Below, one piece after another: positions 56,334-64,000 of a DNA stretch of 64,000 bases; position 1 is the stretch's first letter, and each line of letters starts with the position of its first letter. The stretch comes from Bacteroidia bacterium. GTDB taxonomy: Bacteria; Bacteroidota; Bacteroidia; NS11-12g; UBA955. The stretch spans positions 51,893 to 115,892 of the forward strand of contig JAMNXP010000006.1 of assembly GCA_023653095.1 (NCBI GenBank), read 5' to 3'. The notes below the pieces were generated by a model. It made no database searches, was not told the origin of the DNA, and saw only the letters and a program-made list of their open reading frames with translations. The translations under genes and the position numbers were made by a program.

Positions 56334-57340
56334 GGTGAAATTCGTTTGCGCAATTGCTCTAACTCTAGTGCAACTTGAGCAAAATAACGATTTCTATTCT
56401 TTTCTGAAACACCCGATACTTTTTCACTCTTGGTAATTAAATTCTCCAACCAACCTATGGATTGACGGTTAAAAGCCTCGTTTTTGGTCTGAATAAAGTT
56501 AAAGGTGTTGTAACCCAGGTAAGAGGCGTTTTGTCCAGATGATCTCAAGAAAACGCAATTGGTTCCTATCATGACATCGCTGATATACAATTCATAAGGA
56601 GTATCGGTAAATTCCTTTTTTATGGGATTGTATTTCTTTCCTTCGATGGCCTGTGCCTTGAGCATACCCACCAGTGCTTCAATTTCATCAACCACCTCTA
56701 AAGCCACATTTATGTCCTTAAAATAACCTGCCGATGCATAATATTCCAGCTGCCTAAAAGTACTTTTCAGCGTGTCTTCATGCCAAATTTCGGTAGAGGG
56801 CATTTCCAAAAAGGTTTGTTGAATTTTGGGGACTTCTTCTCTCCATGAGTCGGGAATTTGAATATCTTCTACGAATGACTGCTTCAAATCAACAGAACCC
56901 AGGATGGACTTATTCCAATAAACCATTTTGAAACGTGCCAAGCGAGGAAAAAAGAAATGATAAAATACCGGAAGATCTTCGGCTGCATAAATAATTTCAG
57001 CATTTTCCCACTGCCTTACCCATCGCAAGTCGGAATAAAGCACCTTCAAATAGGCGGCAAACGACTGAGATTCGTTGGAAAGATCATTGGCGCGGAAGCT
57101 CACCATTTTACTCTTAGGGCTGAGAGCGTCTTCTAGGGGGATATTGAAATTATCGCAAAGTGCAACCACTTCTTCCAATGAAAAATCAGTTTCCCCTCGC
57201 ATTCGTCTGTATACGGAGTCAAGACTTATTTCAAACAGAGATGCAATCTCTTCAGCTAGATTGATATTCAGTGGGGCAGCTCGTTTTAAAACTTCCACGA
57301 ATGCCAGTTGGGCGGGTCTATTGGATGGTGTATTTTTCAA
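56330..57340 (-). CDS. HTH-domain transcriptional regulator
   Basis: 336 residues. The N-terminal 75 residues form a lambda-repressor-like helix-turn-helix (AEEIASLFEISLDSVYRRMRGETDFSLEEVVALCDNF). A long helical C-terminal part follows, with aromatic-rich stretches (YLKVLYSDLRWVRQWENAEII, YHFFFPRLARFKMVYWNKS) that may sense a ligand. No known ligand domain was recognised. The start is TTG; it is the first gene of the recQ unit and diverges from the CsgG-like gene at 57455. What it regulates is not shown. Confidence 0.75.
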   Translation of the reverse strand: MKNTPSNRPAQLAFVEVLKRAAPLNINLAEEIASLFEISLDSVYRRMRGETDFSLEEVVALCDNFNIPLEDALSPKSKMVSFRANDLSNESQSFAAYLKVLYSDLRWVRQWENAEIIYAAEDLPVFYHFFFPRLARFKMVYWNKSILGSVDLKQSFVEDIQIPDSWREEVPKIQQTFLEMPSTEIWHEDTLKSTFRQLEYYASAGYFKDINVALEVVDEIEALVGMLKAQAIEGKKYNPIKKEFTDTPYELYISDVMIGTNCVFLRSSGQNASYLGYNTFNFIQTKNEAFNRQSIGWLENLITKSEKVSGVSEKNRNRYFAQVALELEQLRKRISP

Positions 57341-57418
57341 GATAGTATAGCAAATTACGGAAAAGCCTTAAAAATAAAATCTTTAATTGTAAAATTCCGT
57401 TATTTCTTCTGTTTAGAA

Positions 57419-57438
57419 GTACACAATTTTGTACACAA
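57419..57438. repeat. Direct repeat GTACACAA x2 in divergent intergenic region
   Basis: GTACACAA at 57419-57426 and again at 57431-57438, 12 bp start to start, 17 nt before the CsgG-like ATG. It could be a binding site for the divergently encoded HTH regulator. The repeat is seen; the role is inferred. Confidence 0.4.
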
Positions 57439-57454
57439 CCAAAAAATAACGACC

Positions 57455-58573
57455 ATGAAAAAATTGAGAATTTTATTTTTAGCAAGTATTGTATTGATTT
57501 CAAGCAACTTATCTGCCCAGTATGACGTTAATGACAAACAAAGTATTGCTGTCATTGATTTTGACGTTCGCGGCTACAAGATGAACCAAATTCAAGCCAT
57601 TCAATTTTTAACAAACGAATTGATTCGCGTGGGTAAGTTCGAGGTTATGGATAAGTACGATATTGAGTTCATTGCACGCCGTGATTCTTTAGACCTTTTG
57701 AATTGCTTCTCTAAAATCTGTCTACAAGACATTGGAGAGAAATTGAAAGTCGATAAAATGTTGAGCGGTTCTATTTCACAGATGGGCGACAACTTAAACA
57801 TTTCCTTACGTATTTTAGACGTTAAAAAAGGCAATTTCGAAACTCAAAAAGTTCGCGAATTCCTCGTAATTCCAGGAACTGAATTTCAAATGTTACGCAT
57901 TTGTGTCAACGATTTGTTTGACATGCCCAACGACAACGAATTGGTAACCAAATTAACCAAGCGTGCTGACTTTGACAACGCCATCAACAATCCATACTCT
58001 CCTCGCCTCCAATCAGACGGACCTCGTATGGGTGCTACGTACATGACAGGATACCTCGGTCAAGTTATGTCACGTCCAAAAACTTCTGGTGGCTACGATG
58101 GAAACCCATTTATGTTCCAATTCGGATATCAATTTGAAAAACAATACCTTAACGAAGGAAACTTCCAAGCCTTATTCGAAGTAATACCCATGATCACCGG
58201 CTTAGACCAAGGTCGCGTCATTCCATCTTTAACGTTATTGAACGGATTGCGTAACAACGTAAACGGATGGGAATTTGCTTTCGGGCCTAACTTCGCCATT
58301 TCAAGATCCGCTGTAGGATATTTCCCTAATAATGATTGGAAAAACAATGATTTCACAAAAGGCACAGCAAATGCGACTGGTGATATCGTAAACGTGCCTC
58401 ACCCTGAAGGAGATGTAGTAATTGCAGCTGGATTCCTAGTAGCTGCAGGTAAAACATTCAAATCAGGAAAATTGAACATCCCCGTAAATATTTTCTGGGT
58501 TCCAGGAAAATGGGGAAGCCGCTTCGGTATATCTATGGGCTGGAACGCCAAAGACCGTTTCGAGAGGAATTGA
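57455..58573 (+). CDS. CsgG-like N-domain protein with predicted beta-rich C-terminus
   Basis: 372 residues from the ATG at 57455 (MKKLRILFLASIVLISSNLSAQ), a clear signal peptide; the upstream in-frame extension is non-coding. Residues 24-160 resemble the CsgG/FlgO-type fold: QSIAVIDFDVRGYKMNQIQ, LTNELIRVGKFEVMDKYDIE, IGEKLKVDKMLSGSISQMGDNLNISLRILDVKKGN. Residues 190-372 alternate short beta-like stretches (MGATYMTGYLGQVM, FMFQFGYQFEKQYL, PVNIFWVPGKWGSRFGISMGW) consistent with an outer-membrane barrel. The function is unknown. Array F begins 5 nt after its stop. Confidence 0.65.
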   Translation: MKKLRILFLASIVLISSNLSAQYDVNDKQSIAVIDFDVRGYKMNQIQAIQFLTNELIRVGKFEVMDKYDIEFIARRDSLDLLNCFSKICLQDIGEKLKVDKMLSGSISQMGDNLNISLRILDVKKGNFETQKVREFLVIPGTEFQMLRICVNDLFDMPNDNELVTKLTKRADFDNAINNPYSPRLQSDGPRMGATYMTGYLGQVMSRPKTSGGYDGNPFMFQFGYQFEKQYLNEGNFQALFEVIPMITGLDQGRVIPSLTLLNGLRNNVNGWEFAFGPNFAISRSAVGYFPNNDWKNNDFTKGTANATGDIVNVPHPEGDVVIAAGFLVAAGKTFKSGKLNIPVNIFWVPGKWGSRFGISMGWNAKDRFERN

Positions 58574-58578
58574 TTATT

Positions 58579-58816
58579 GGTCCTTGGTCTTTGGTCCTTG
58601 GCTGTGAGTCTAGAGGGGAGTGTTTAGTGATGAAGATCTCGCTCCCCTCTAAACTCTAAACTCTAAACTCTAAACTCTAAACTCTAAACTCTAAACTCTA
58701 AACTGTACGGGGATTGGCTGTCCGATGTCCACTGAAAGCTGTCGGCCGACCACCGACCACCGACCACCGACCACCGACCACCGATCACCGATCACCGACC
58801 ACCGATCACCGATCAC
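58579..58816. repeat. Heptamer array F, stop codon to stop codon, with 10-bp hairpin
   Basis: 238 bp = 34 x 7. GGTCCTT, GGTCTTT, GGTCCTT, GGCTGTG and AGTCTAG lead to AGGGGAG, degenerate units and CTCCCCT, then CTAAACT x8 (58649-58704), degenerate GTACGGG to TGTCGGC, then CGACCAC x5, CGATCAC x2, CGACCAC and CGATCAC x2. A perfect 10-bp stem pairs 58611-58620 with 58642-58651. The last units enter the 3' end of the LolD gene and encode its final residues. Confidence 0.96.
58611..58651. terminator. Hairpin inside array F, possible terminator
   Basis: TAGAGGGGAG (58611-58620) pairs perfectly with CTCCCCTCTA (58642-58651) around a 21-nt loop, between two convergent genes. No long T-run follows on either strand, so intrinsic termination is not certain. 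Confidence 0.4.
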
Positions 58817-59462
58817 CAACACAACCATCTACCAACACAATTTGACGGTCTGATAGTTTGGCTAGTTCTAAATTGTGGGTGACAATGATGAAGGTGAGAT
58901 TGAAGTCGTCGCGCATCTTGAAGAAGAGCTCGTGAATCAACTTGGCATTTTTGGAATCTAAATTTCCCGTGGGTTCGTCTGCTAAAATTAAGGATGGACG
59001 CATACTCAACGCTCGAGCAATAGATACTCGTTGCTGCTCGCCGCCCGACAATTCGCTGGGGCGGTGATGCATGCGGTCTGATAGCCCTAAATAATCTAAC
59101 ATTTCTTTGGCCGATTTTTCGGCTTTTATTTTGCTTTCACCAGAAATCAGGCGGGGTAAATAGGCATTTTCCAATGCTGATAATTCGGGTACCAATTGAT
59201 GAAATTGGAAAACAAAACCGAGTTGTTGGTTGCGAAAATGGGAAAGTTTTTTACCGCTTAATTTTGAAATATCGTCCCCACGAAACAAAACCTGCCCCGA
59301 TGTTGGACGATCTAAAGTTCCGATGATGTGCAATAGGGTACTTTTACCCGCTCCGCTTTCGCCGGTGATGCTGATAATTTCGCGCTCCCGAACATCTAGA
59401 GACACCCCTTTGAGGACCTCCAACTGGCCGTATTGTTTGCGAAGTTCAATGCAAGAGATCAC
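58806..59462 (-). CDS. ABC transporter ATP-binding protein, LolD-like (orphan)
   Basis: 218 residues from GTG at 59462 (VISCIELRKQYGQLEVLKGV); an earlier start would add residues running into the divergent sucC region. Walker A GESGAGKST, GFVFQFHQLVPELSALENAYLPRL, signature LSGGEQQR, Walker B DEPTGNLDS, H-loop VTHNLELA. It is typical of LolD, but no LolC/E permease is adjacent. The final residues VGDR and the TGA stop are encoded by CGATCAC heptamers read on the minus strand, the same C-terminal tail as LigA. Confidence 0.93.
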   Translation of the reverse strand: MISCIELRKQYGQLEVLKGVSLDVREREIISITGESGAGKSTLLHIIGTLDRPTSGQVLFRGDDISKLSGKKLSHFRNQQLGFVFQFHQLVPELSALENAYLPRLISGESKIKAEKSAKEMLDYLGLSDRMHHRPSELSGGEQQRVSIARALSMRPSLILADEPTGNLDSKNAKLIHELFFKMRDDFNLTFIIVTHNLELAKLSDRQIVLVDGCVGDR

Positions 59463-59529
59463 TTTTTGTAAAATTATTGCGGGAATGGGGTCAAAGTTAA
59501 TTATTTTCGCGTCGGAATTCCAACCTACT

Positions 59530-60747
59530 ATGAACATTCACGAATATCAAGCTAAGGAAATTTTGAAAAAGTACGGTGTAGCCGTGCAAAATGGTTTTGT
59601 AGCCGAAACTCCCGAAGAGGCTCTTGCTGCTGCTGAGCGAGTGCGCGACGAATACAACAGCGGATGGTCTGTGGTTAAAGCCCAAATTCATGCTGGCGGT
59701 CGCGGTAAAGGTAAAATCCAGGGCACTGAACACCGCGGTGTTCAAGTGGCTAAGTCCCCCGAAGGTGCTGCAGAAATTGCAAAGAACCTTTTGGGTGGCA
59801 CTTTGGTAACCATTCAAACAGGTCCTGCTGGTAAATTGGTGAACAAAGTTTATATCGCTCAAGATGTGTTCTATCCTGGTGCTAATGAACCTGAAGAATA
59901 CTATATGAGTGTTTTGTTGGATCGTACCAAAAAACAGAATGTAATCATTTATACCACTGAAGGTGGAATGGATATTGAAGAAGTGGCTGAGCACACCCCT
60001 GAGAAAATTCACAGAGAATGGGTTCACCCAGCAACTGGCTTGCAGCCTTTCCAAGCTCGCAAAATTGCTTTTAACTTAGGACTTGAAGGCAACGCTTTCA
60101 AAGAAATGGTTCGTTTTGTAACTGCTTTGTACAAAGCTTACGAAGAAACCGATTCTGCCATGTTTGAAATCAACCCAGTATTGAAAACTTCTGATGATAA
60201 AATCATAGCCGTTGATGCGAAAGTAGACCTAGACGACAATGCACTTTACCGTCACAAAGATTTCTTAGAATTGCGCGACCTTGCTGAAGAAGATCCAACC
60301 GAAGTGGAAGCAGGTAAATTCAACCTTAACTATGTGAAACTTGACGGTAACGTGGGTTGCATGGTGAACGGTGCCGGACTTGCAATGGCTACTATGGATA
60401 TCATCAAGTTGTCAGGTGGTGAACCGGCTAACTTCCTAGATGTTGGAGGTACTGCAAACGCCGAAACCGTTGAAGCTGGTTTCAGAATTATCATGAGCGA
60501 CCCTAACGTTAAAGCAATATTAATCAATATCTTCGGTGGTATTGTACGTTGCGATCGCGTAGCAAATGGTGTTGTTGAAGCATACAAAAAGATTGGCGAT
60601 GTGAAGATTCCAATCATTGTGCGCTTGCAAGGAACTAACGCCGAAGAAGCTAAGCGCATCATTGACGAAAGCGGTCTGAAAGTATTCTCTGCAATTGCCC
60701 TTAAAGAGGCTGCTGAATTGGTTGAAAAGGTCCTTAAAGAAGCCTAA
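59530..60747 (+). CDS. sucC: Succinyl-CoA ligase (ADP-forming) subunit beta
   Basis: 405 residues, starting MNIHEYQAKEILKKYGVAV at the ATG at 59530. ATP-grasp motifs include VVKAQIHAGGRGKGKIQ, AMFEINPVLKTSDDKIIAVDAKVDLDDNAL and the C-terminal NGAGLAMATMDIIKLSGGEPANFLDVGG, NIFGGIVRCDRVANG. With SucD it interconverts succinyl-CoA and succinate with substrate-level phosphorylation in the TCA cycle. sucD is not adjacent. It is divergent from the LolD gene, 67 nt between starts. Confidence 0.98.
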   Translation: MNIHEYQAKEILKKYGVAVQNGFVAETPEEALAAAERVRDEYNSGWSVVKAQIHAGGRGKGKIQGTEHRGVQVAKSPEGAAEIAKNLLGGTLVTIQTGPAGKLVNKVYIAQDVFYPGANEPEEYYMSVLLDRTKKQNVIIYTTEGGMDIEEVAEHTPEKIHREWVHPATGLQPFQARKIAFNLGLEGNAFKEMVRFVTALYKAYEETDSAMFEINPVLKTSDDKIIAVDAKVDLDDNALYRHKDFLELRDLAEEDPTEVEAGKFNLNYVKLDGNVGCMVNGAGLAMATMDIIKLSGGEPANFLDVGGTANAETVEAGFRIIMSDPNVKAILINIFGGIVRCDRVANGVVEAYKKIGDVKIPIIVRLQGTNAEEAKRIIDESGLKVFSAIALKEAAELVEKVLKEA

Positions 60748-60772
60748 TCTACCGTCCGCCCAAAGTATTTCC

Positions 60773-61726
60773 ATGCATTTAGCCGCGGCATTTTTGGGTT
60801 TTCTTTTTTCGGGGGACATTCACTCGTCTATCCCTCAAAACACCGGAAACCAATTCAGACGTGACTCTACAGCTACCCGAATTTGGGAATACGGAGCCGA
60901 TTTTAAATTTAACTTTTCTCTAGCCAACTCATCCCCCAATTGGAGCAGCGGTTCGAGCAACAACATCAGCATTGCTGGTCTTATAAGTGCTGGAGCCAAC
61001 CTAAAAAGGGAACGGATGAGTTGGGATAATACCCTCAAAATCAACGTAGGCGTCATAGCCAACCGCCAGAGCGACATTTTCGGAGACGGCTTTTGGAGCA
61101 CCCGAAAAAACATTGATAACGTATTCTTAGACAGTAAATTAGGGGTGGAATTTGATGAATACCCTACCCTTTCTATGTACGGGGGACTCAACTTTCAAAC
61201 GCAACTTCTACCCGGTTATGTTTACACCAAAGACCCCATCGGACGAGAAATTGCAACCATGACCACCAGTTTTCTTTCCCAAGGACAAACCCAATTGGCC
61301 ATAGGTACTGAAAATAAATTCTACCGAAACTCTTTCATTCGTTTAGGATACGTCACCTTGAAACAGACTTACGTCATCAACCAAGAATTATACAACCTTC
61401 GTAACACCGAAGTCATTGCTCGTGTTCAAAAAGGCCAATTCATTGATAACGAATTTGGTATGCAAGTACAAATGGGGGGCGCCCGAAACTTTGGTCCCAA
61501 AGAAATGTACACCGCTAAACTCAACTATTTGGGCTTCCTTCCCTATCAAACAGATCGCGCCATTTTAGACTCTCGTATAGACATTGGACTTTCAGCCCGT
61601 CTCACCAAATACTTAAACCTCAACTACACCCTCATTTCCATCTTCGACAAAGACCTTGTAAAACCTGGCACCAACGCTTGGCAAAACTCGTGGGTCTTTG
61701 GACTTGGGTATGCGTTTCATATATAG
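60773..61726 (+). CDS. DUF3078 family predicted outer-membrane beta-barrel
   Basis: 317 residues from the ATG at 60773 (MHLAAAFLGFLFSGDIHS, a short signal peptide); an earlier in-frame start would overlap sucC. The DUF3078 pattern runs through the protein: WEYGADFKFNFSLANSSPNWSSGSSNNISIAGLISAGANLK, LDSKLGVEFDEYPTLSMYGGLNFQTQ, and a C-terminus WVFGLGYAFHI with alternating residues typical of a barrel end. Unknown function, common in Bacteroidota. It starts 25 nt after sucC and its TAG stop is followed at once by array G. Confidence 0.88.
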   Translation: MHLAAAFLGFLFSGDIHSSIPQNTGNQFRRDSTATRIWEYGADFKFNFSLANSSPNWSSGSSNNISIAGLISAGANLKRERMSWDNTLKINVGVIANRQSDIFGDGFWSTRKNIDNVFLDSKLGVEFDEYPTLSMYGGLNFQTQLLPGYVYTKDPIGREIATMTTSFLSQGQTQLAIGTENKFYRNSFIRLGYVTLKQTYVINQELYNLRNTEVIARVQKGQFIDNEFGMQVQMGGARNFGPKEMYTAKLNYLGFLPYQTDRAILDSRIDIGLSARLTKYLNLNYTLISIFDKDLVKPGTNAWQNSWVFGLGYAFHI

Positions 61727-62046
61727 ACTTTGGTCTTTGGTCTTTGGTCTTTAGCAGGCAGCGGTCAGCGGTCAGCCTTCAGCCATCAGCGGCCAGCCGT
61801 CAGCAGTCAGCTTCGCTGAGACTTTGAGACTCAACAGTCAGCCTTCAGCTTTCGGCGGACAGCGGTGAGCCGGGAGCTGATAGCAGCAGCGAAGCTGCCC
61901 AGCAGCGCCGTAGGGGCTAAGCCCTAAGCCCTAAGTCCTAGCGAAGCGGTCAGCCAAAGACCAAAGACCAAAGACCAAAGACCAAAGACCAAAGACCAAG
62001 ATCCAAAGACCAAGATCCAAAGACCAAGATCCAAAGACCAAAGTTA
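61725..62046. repeat. Heptamer array G, stop codon to stop codon
   Basis: 322 bp filling the gap between two convergent genes. AGACTTT, GGTCTTT x3, then AGC-led units (AGCAGGC, AGCGGTC x2, AGCCTTC, AGCCATC, AGCGGCC, AGCCGTC, AGCAGTC). A 24-nt spacer follows (61816-61839), across which the register slips by 3 nt. Next come AGCCTTC, AGCTTTC, GGCGGAC, AGCGGTG, AGCCGGG, AGCTGAT, a mixed part, GCCCTAA x2, then AAAGACC x6 (61956-61997) and three alternations of AAGATCC/AAAGACC (14-bp period). The left end is CTTTGG-rich and the right end is its inverse, allowing a long imperfect stem. Confidence 0.95.
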
Positions 62047-63624
62047 TCCTATCAACTCCGTGGTTGTGTGGAACTGAATGTCTGGGTATTTTTCCATGGC
62101 CATACGCAAAATGTAGGCGGTTTCTGCGAGGAATACGGGGTTGCCCGATTTGTCGTAGGCAATATTTGAGCCCCGATATTTCATGAAATCTTTTAGATCT
62201 GCTTCTGGACCGGTCATCCAGCAGGCTTTATGGATGCCGCGGGCTTCGAAACGACATTTTGCTCCGTATTCGTGTTCAAGTCTGTATTGCAGAACTTCAA
62301 ACTGAAGTTCACCCACGGTACCTACAAATTTTCGGCTACCCGGTTCTTGAATGAACAAGTTTGCCAATCCTTCGTCGGTGAGCTGTTGGATTCCCTTTTC
62401 GAGCTGTTTGCTTTTCATGGGATCGAGGTTGATCAATTCTTTGAAAATTTCGGGCGAAAACGATGGAATTCCTTTGAAAGTGAATACTTCACCTTCGGTC
62501 AAGGTATCACCAATTTTGAAGTTACCAGTATCGTACAAGCCCACAACATCCCCCGGAAAAGCCGCATCCATCACCTCTTTAGAATCGGCCAAAAAGGTAT
62601 ATGGGGCCGCAAATTTGACCTGTTTCTCGAGTCGGGTATGCTTGTAGGCCTTATTGCGTTCAAATTTGCCGCTGCAAACACGTAGGAAGGCAATTCGGTC
62701 GCGGTGACGAGGGTCTAAATTGGCGTGAATCTTGAATATAAATCCCGAAAATTTGGCTTCGGTGGGTTCCACATCCCTTGCGGTCGTGGGACGTGCGAGC
62801 GGATTTGGAGCGATGTCAACGAAGGTATCCAAGAGTTCTTGTATCCCAAAATTATTCAAGGCAGACCCGAAGAAAACGGGCGCCACATCGGCGTTTAGGT
62901 AATTGTTTATATCGATATCGCCGTAGACACCCTCAATGAGTTCCACGTCTTCGCGAAGTTTTGCTGCATTCTTATCGCCTACCAACTGCGGAAGTCTTTC
63001 GTCATCAACGCCTTGCACAGCAATTACATCATCAGACAGTTTGGTTTTTGAACTTTCAAATAAATTCAGTGATTTCGATGGAAGTAAATACACCCCCTTA
63101 AAATCACGACCACCGTTGATGGGCCAGCTCAAAGGATGCACTTGAATGTCTAAATTTTCTTCGAGTTCATCGAGCAAATCAAAGGGATCTTTACCGTCGC
63201 GATCCATTTTATTGATGAAAACAATCACTGGAGTTTTGCGCATTCTGCAAACTTCCATGAGTCGTTTGGTCTGTTCCTCTACCCCTTTCACGCAATCCAC
63301 CACCAAAATAACGGAGTCAACGGCGGTCAAAGTGCGGTAAGTATCTTCGGCAAAGTCTTTGTGTCCGGGTGTGTCTAAAATATTGACCCACTTTCCTTTA
63401 TACGGAAAGGTCATCACCGAAGTCGCCACCGAAATACCTCTTTGCTTCTCAATTTCCATAAAATCGGAAGCAGCCGTTTTGGTGATTTTGTTGGACTTCA
63501 CCGCGCCTGCGGTTTGTATTTGTCCCCCGAAAAGCAAAAACTTCTCTGTGAGGGTCGTTTTCCCGGCATCGGGGTGAGAAATGATGGCAAAGGTCTTTCG
63601 TTTGGCGATCTCGGATTCGAACAT
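62044..63624 (-). CDS. prfC: Peptide chain release factor 3
   Basis: 526 residues, normal length. The GTPase domain has G1 [12 protein letters not shown] (17-28), G2 region [16 protein letters not shown]3 DTPGHKDF, G4 NKMDRDG. Domain II has [19 protein letters not shown] and domain III ends with [28 protein letters not shown]3 recycles RF1/RF2 after termination. Two arrays flank it: array G just after its stop, array H from 30 nt upstream of its ATG. Confidence 0.98.
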   Translation of the reverse strand: MFESEIAKRKTFAIISHPDAGKTTLTEKFLLFGGQIQTAGAVKSNKITKTAASDFMEIEKQRGISVATSVMTFPYKGKWVNILDTPGHKDFAEDTYRTLTAVDSVILVVDCVKGVEEQTKRLMEVCRMRKTPVIVFINKMDRDGKDPFDLLDELEENLDIQVHPLSWPINGGRDFKGVYLLPSKSLNLFESSKTKLSDDVIAVQGVDDERLPQLVGDKNAAKLREDVELIEGVYGDIDINNYLNADVAPVFFGSALNNFGIQELLDTFVDIAPNPLARPTTARDVEPTEAKFSGFIFKIHANLDPRHRDRIAFLRVCSGKFERNKAYKHTRLEKQVKFAAPYTFLADSKEVMDAAFPGDVVGLYDTGNFKIGDTLTEGEVFTFKGIPSFSPEIFKELINLDPMKSKQLEKGIQQLTDEGLANLFIQEPGSRKFVGTVGELQFEVLQYRLEHEYGAKCRFEARGIHKACWMTGPEADLKDFMKYRGSNIAYDKSGNPVFLAETAYILRMAMEKYPDIQFHTTTELIG

Positions 63625-63654
63625 AAATCAATAAAGTGCAAAGGTAGTTAATTT

Positions 63655-63850
63655 AGTCTTTGGTCTTTAGTCTTTGGTCTTTGGTCTTTGGTCTTTGGTC
63701 TTTAGACTTTGGTCTTTGGTCTTTGGTCTTTGGTCTTTGGTCTTTAGACTTTGGTCTTTGGTCTTTGGTCTTTGGTCTTTGGTCTTTGGTCTTTGGTCTT
63801 TAGACTTTGGTCTTTGGTCTTTAGACTTTGGTCTTTGGTCTTTGGTCTTT
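63655..63850 (+). repeat. Heptamer array H: GGTCTTT with AGACTTT punctuation
   Basis: 196 bp = 28 x 7. AGTCTTT, GGTCTTT, AGTCTTT, GGTCTTT x4, then AGACTTT at 63704, 63746, 63802 and 63823, separated by five, seven, two and finally three GGTCTTT units. It begins 30 nt upstream of the prfC ATG, so the prfC promoter must lie in or beyond it. Open in all frames; the 63-residue ORF over it is the repeat LWSLVFG. Confidence 0.97.
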
Positions 63851-63853
63851 GGT

Positions 63854-64000
63854 GTCGATGCCTAAATAACGTTGACCGTTTTCCCTCTTTTCAATTTGAT
63901 ATTATTGCAAATAATACATCTTGATTCTGAGGCTTTGTTTGCTCAATTAACTGGGGCTCGATGCCCCATTTAATTGTACTTTGCGTCAAATGACTCTTTC
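63854..64000. other. Non-coding end of window
   Basis: No gene is supported. A short hairpin GGGGC-TCGAT-GCCCC lies at about 63952-63967. Near the end TACTTTGC, a weak -7-like box, precedes an ATG at 63990 that could begin a plus-strand gene, but only three codons are visible. Confidence 0.3.

Noticed and set aside
58649-58704. Telomere-like CTAAACT repeat
   Set aside because: Similar to the plant telomere heptamer CCCTAAA, but internal to a gene-dense chromosome and one of many different heptamers; no sign of an end.
59463-59537. Longer N-terminus of the orphan LolD
   Set aside because: The extra residues do not resemble LolD and lie in the intergenic region shared with sucC; GTG at 59462 fits the family start.
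59497-60054. 185-residue ORF antisense to sucC
   Set aside because: Shadow of a strongly conserved gene; composition follows the codon pattern of sucC.
62230-62685. 151-residue ORF antisense to prfC
   Set aside because: Lies within a conserved domain of RF3 on the other strand.
63674-63865. 63-residue ORF on array H
   Set aside because: Encoded entirely by GGTCTTT/AGACTTT units; no start signal or non-repeat content.

Overview
The window looks like a chromosome segment of a Bacteroidota bacterium, most likely order Flavobacteriales. Supporting signs are type IX secretion (T9SS) C-terminal sorting domains on two proteins, TAnnTTTG-type -7 promoter boxes, a TonB/BtuG-style vitamin B12 locus, a mevalonate cluster with a GYDIA-type GHMP kinase, and lineage-typical families (DUF5606, DUF3078, DUF4465). 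Genes are dense, often overlap by 1-35 bp, and several start with TTG. No phage, plasmid, IS element or CRISPR array was seen.

Layout. 1-1.6 kb: end of a FtsX/LolC-type permease and its LolD-type ATPase. 1.7 kb: tRNA-Cys. 1.8-4.6 kb (-): fbaB, accD, gcvH, a VanZ-like gene. 4.6-9.4 kb: an acetyltransferase, then (-) an LptF/G permease, a glycosyltransferase and an MsbA-like exporter. 9.4-13.7 kb (-): a cobalamin riboswitch, a TonB receptor, a DUF4465 T9SS protein and a BtuG-like lipoprotein. 13.8-17.7 kb (+): TolC, a periplasmic adaptor and a T9SS protein. 17.8-22.1 kb: a short second DnaE behind a large dyad, a DCC-family protein and a SlyD-type isomerase. 22.2-27.8 kb (+): ligA, a small hypothetical gene, dapA, ruvB, queG. 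27.8-32.3 kb (-): a giant histidine kinase and hldD. 32.4-36.1 kb (+): two small proteins, an M3 peptidase, a PIG-V-like membrane protein. 36.3-48.2 kb (-): a long run rfbC, TDO, MazG-like, fni, HMG-CoA reductase, GYDIA kinase, mvaD, mevalonate kinase, UbiA-like, priA, hppD. 48.2-58.6 kb: a coiled-coil membrane protein, a TPR protein, two glycosyltransferases, recQ, an HTH regulator and a CsgG-like outer-membrane candidate. 58.8-63.6 kb: an orphan LolD ATPase, sucC, a DUF3078 barrel and prfC.

The most unusual content is between the genes. Eight intergenic regions, about 1.7 kb in total, are filled with tandem 7-bp repeats. The heptamer differs between and within arrays: GGTCTTT, T(T/G)ATCGG, TACACTC, CTAAACT, CGACCAC, AGCNNTC, GAGAGTT. 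The 7-bp register usually survives when one heptamer gives way to another. Arrays abut or supply the stop codon of the preceding gene (three genes end inside an array) and in one case run into the next start codon. This resembles in general terms the heptanucleotide STRR repeats of filamentous cyanobacteria, but with many units and a strong link to gene ends; I know of no described equivalent in Bacteroidota.

Functionally the window carries a full lower mevalonate route to IPP/DMAPP next to a prenyltransferase, envelope biogenesis functions (LptF/G, LolD, HldD, RfbC, glycosyltransferases), DNA repair and replication restart (LigA, RuvB, RecQ, PriA, second DnaE), aromatic amino acid catabolism (TDO, HPPD) and riboswitch-controlled B12 uptake.
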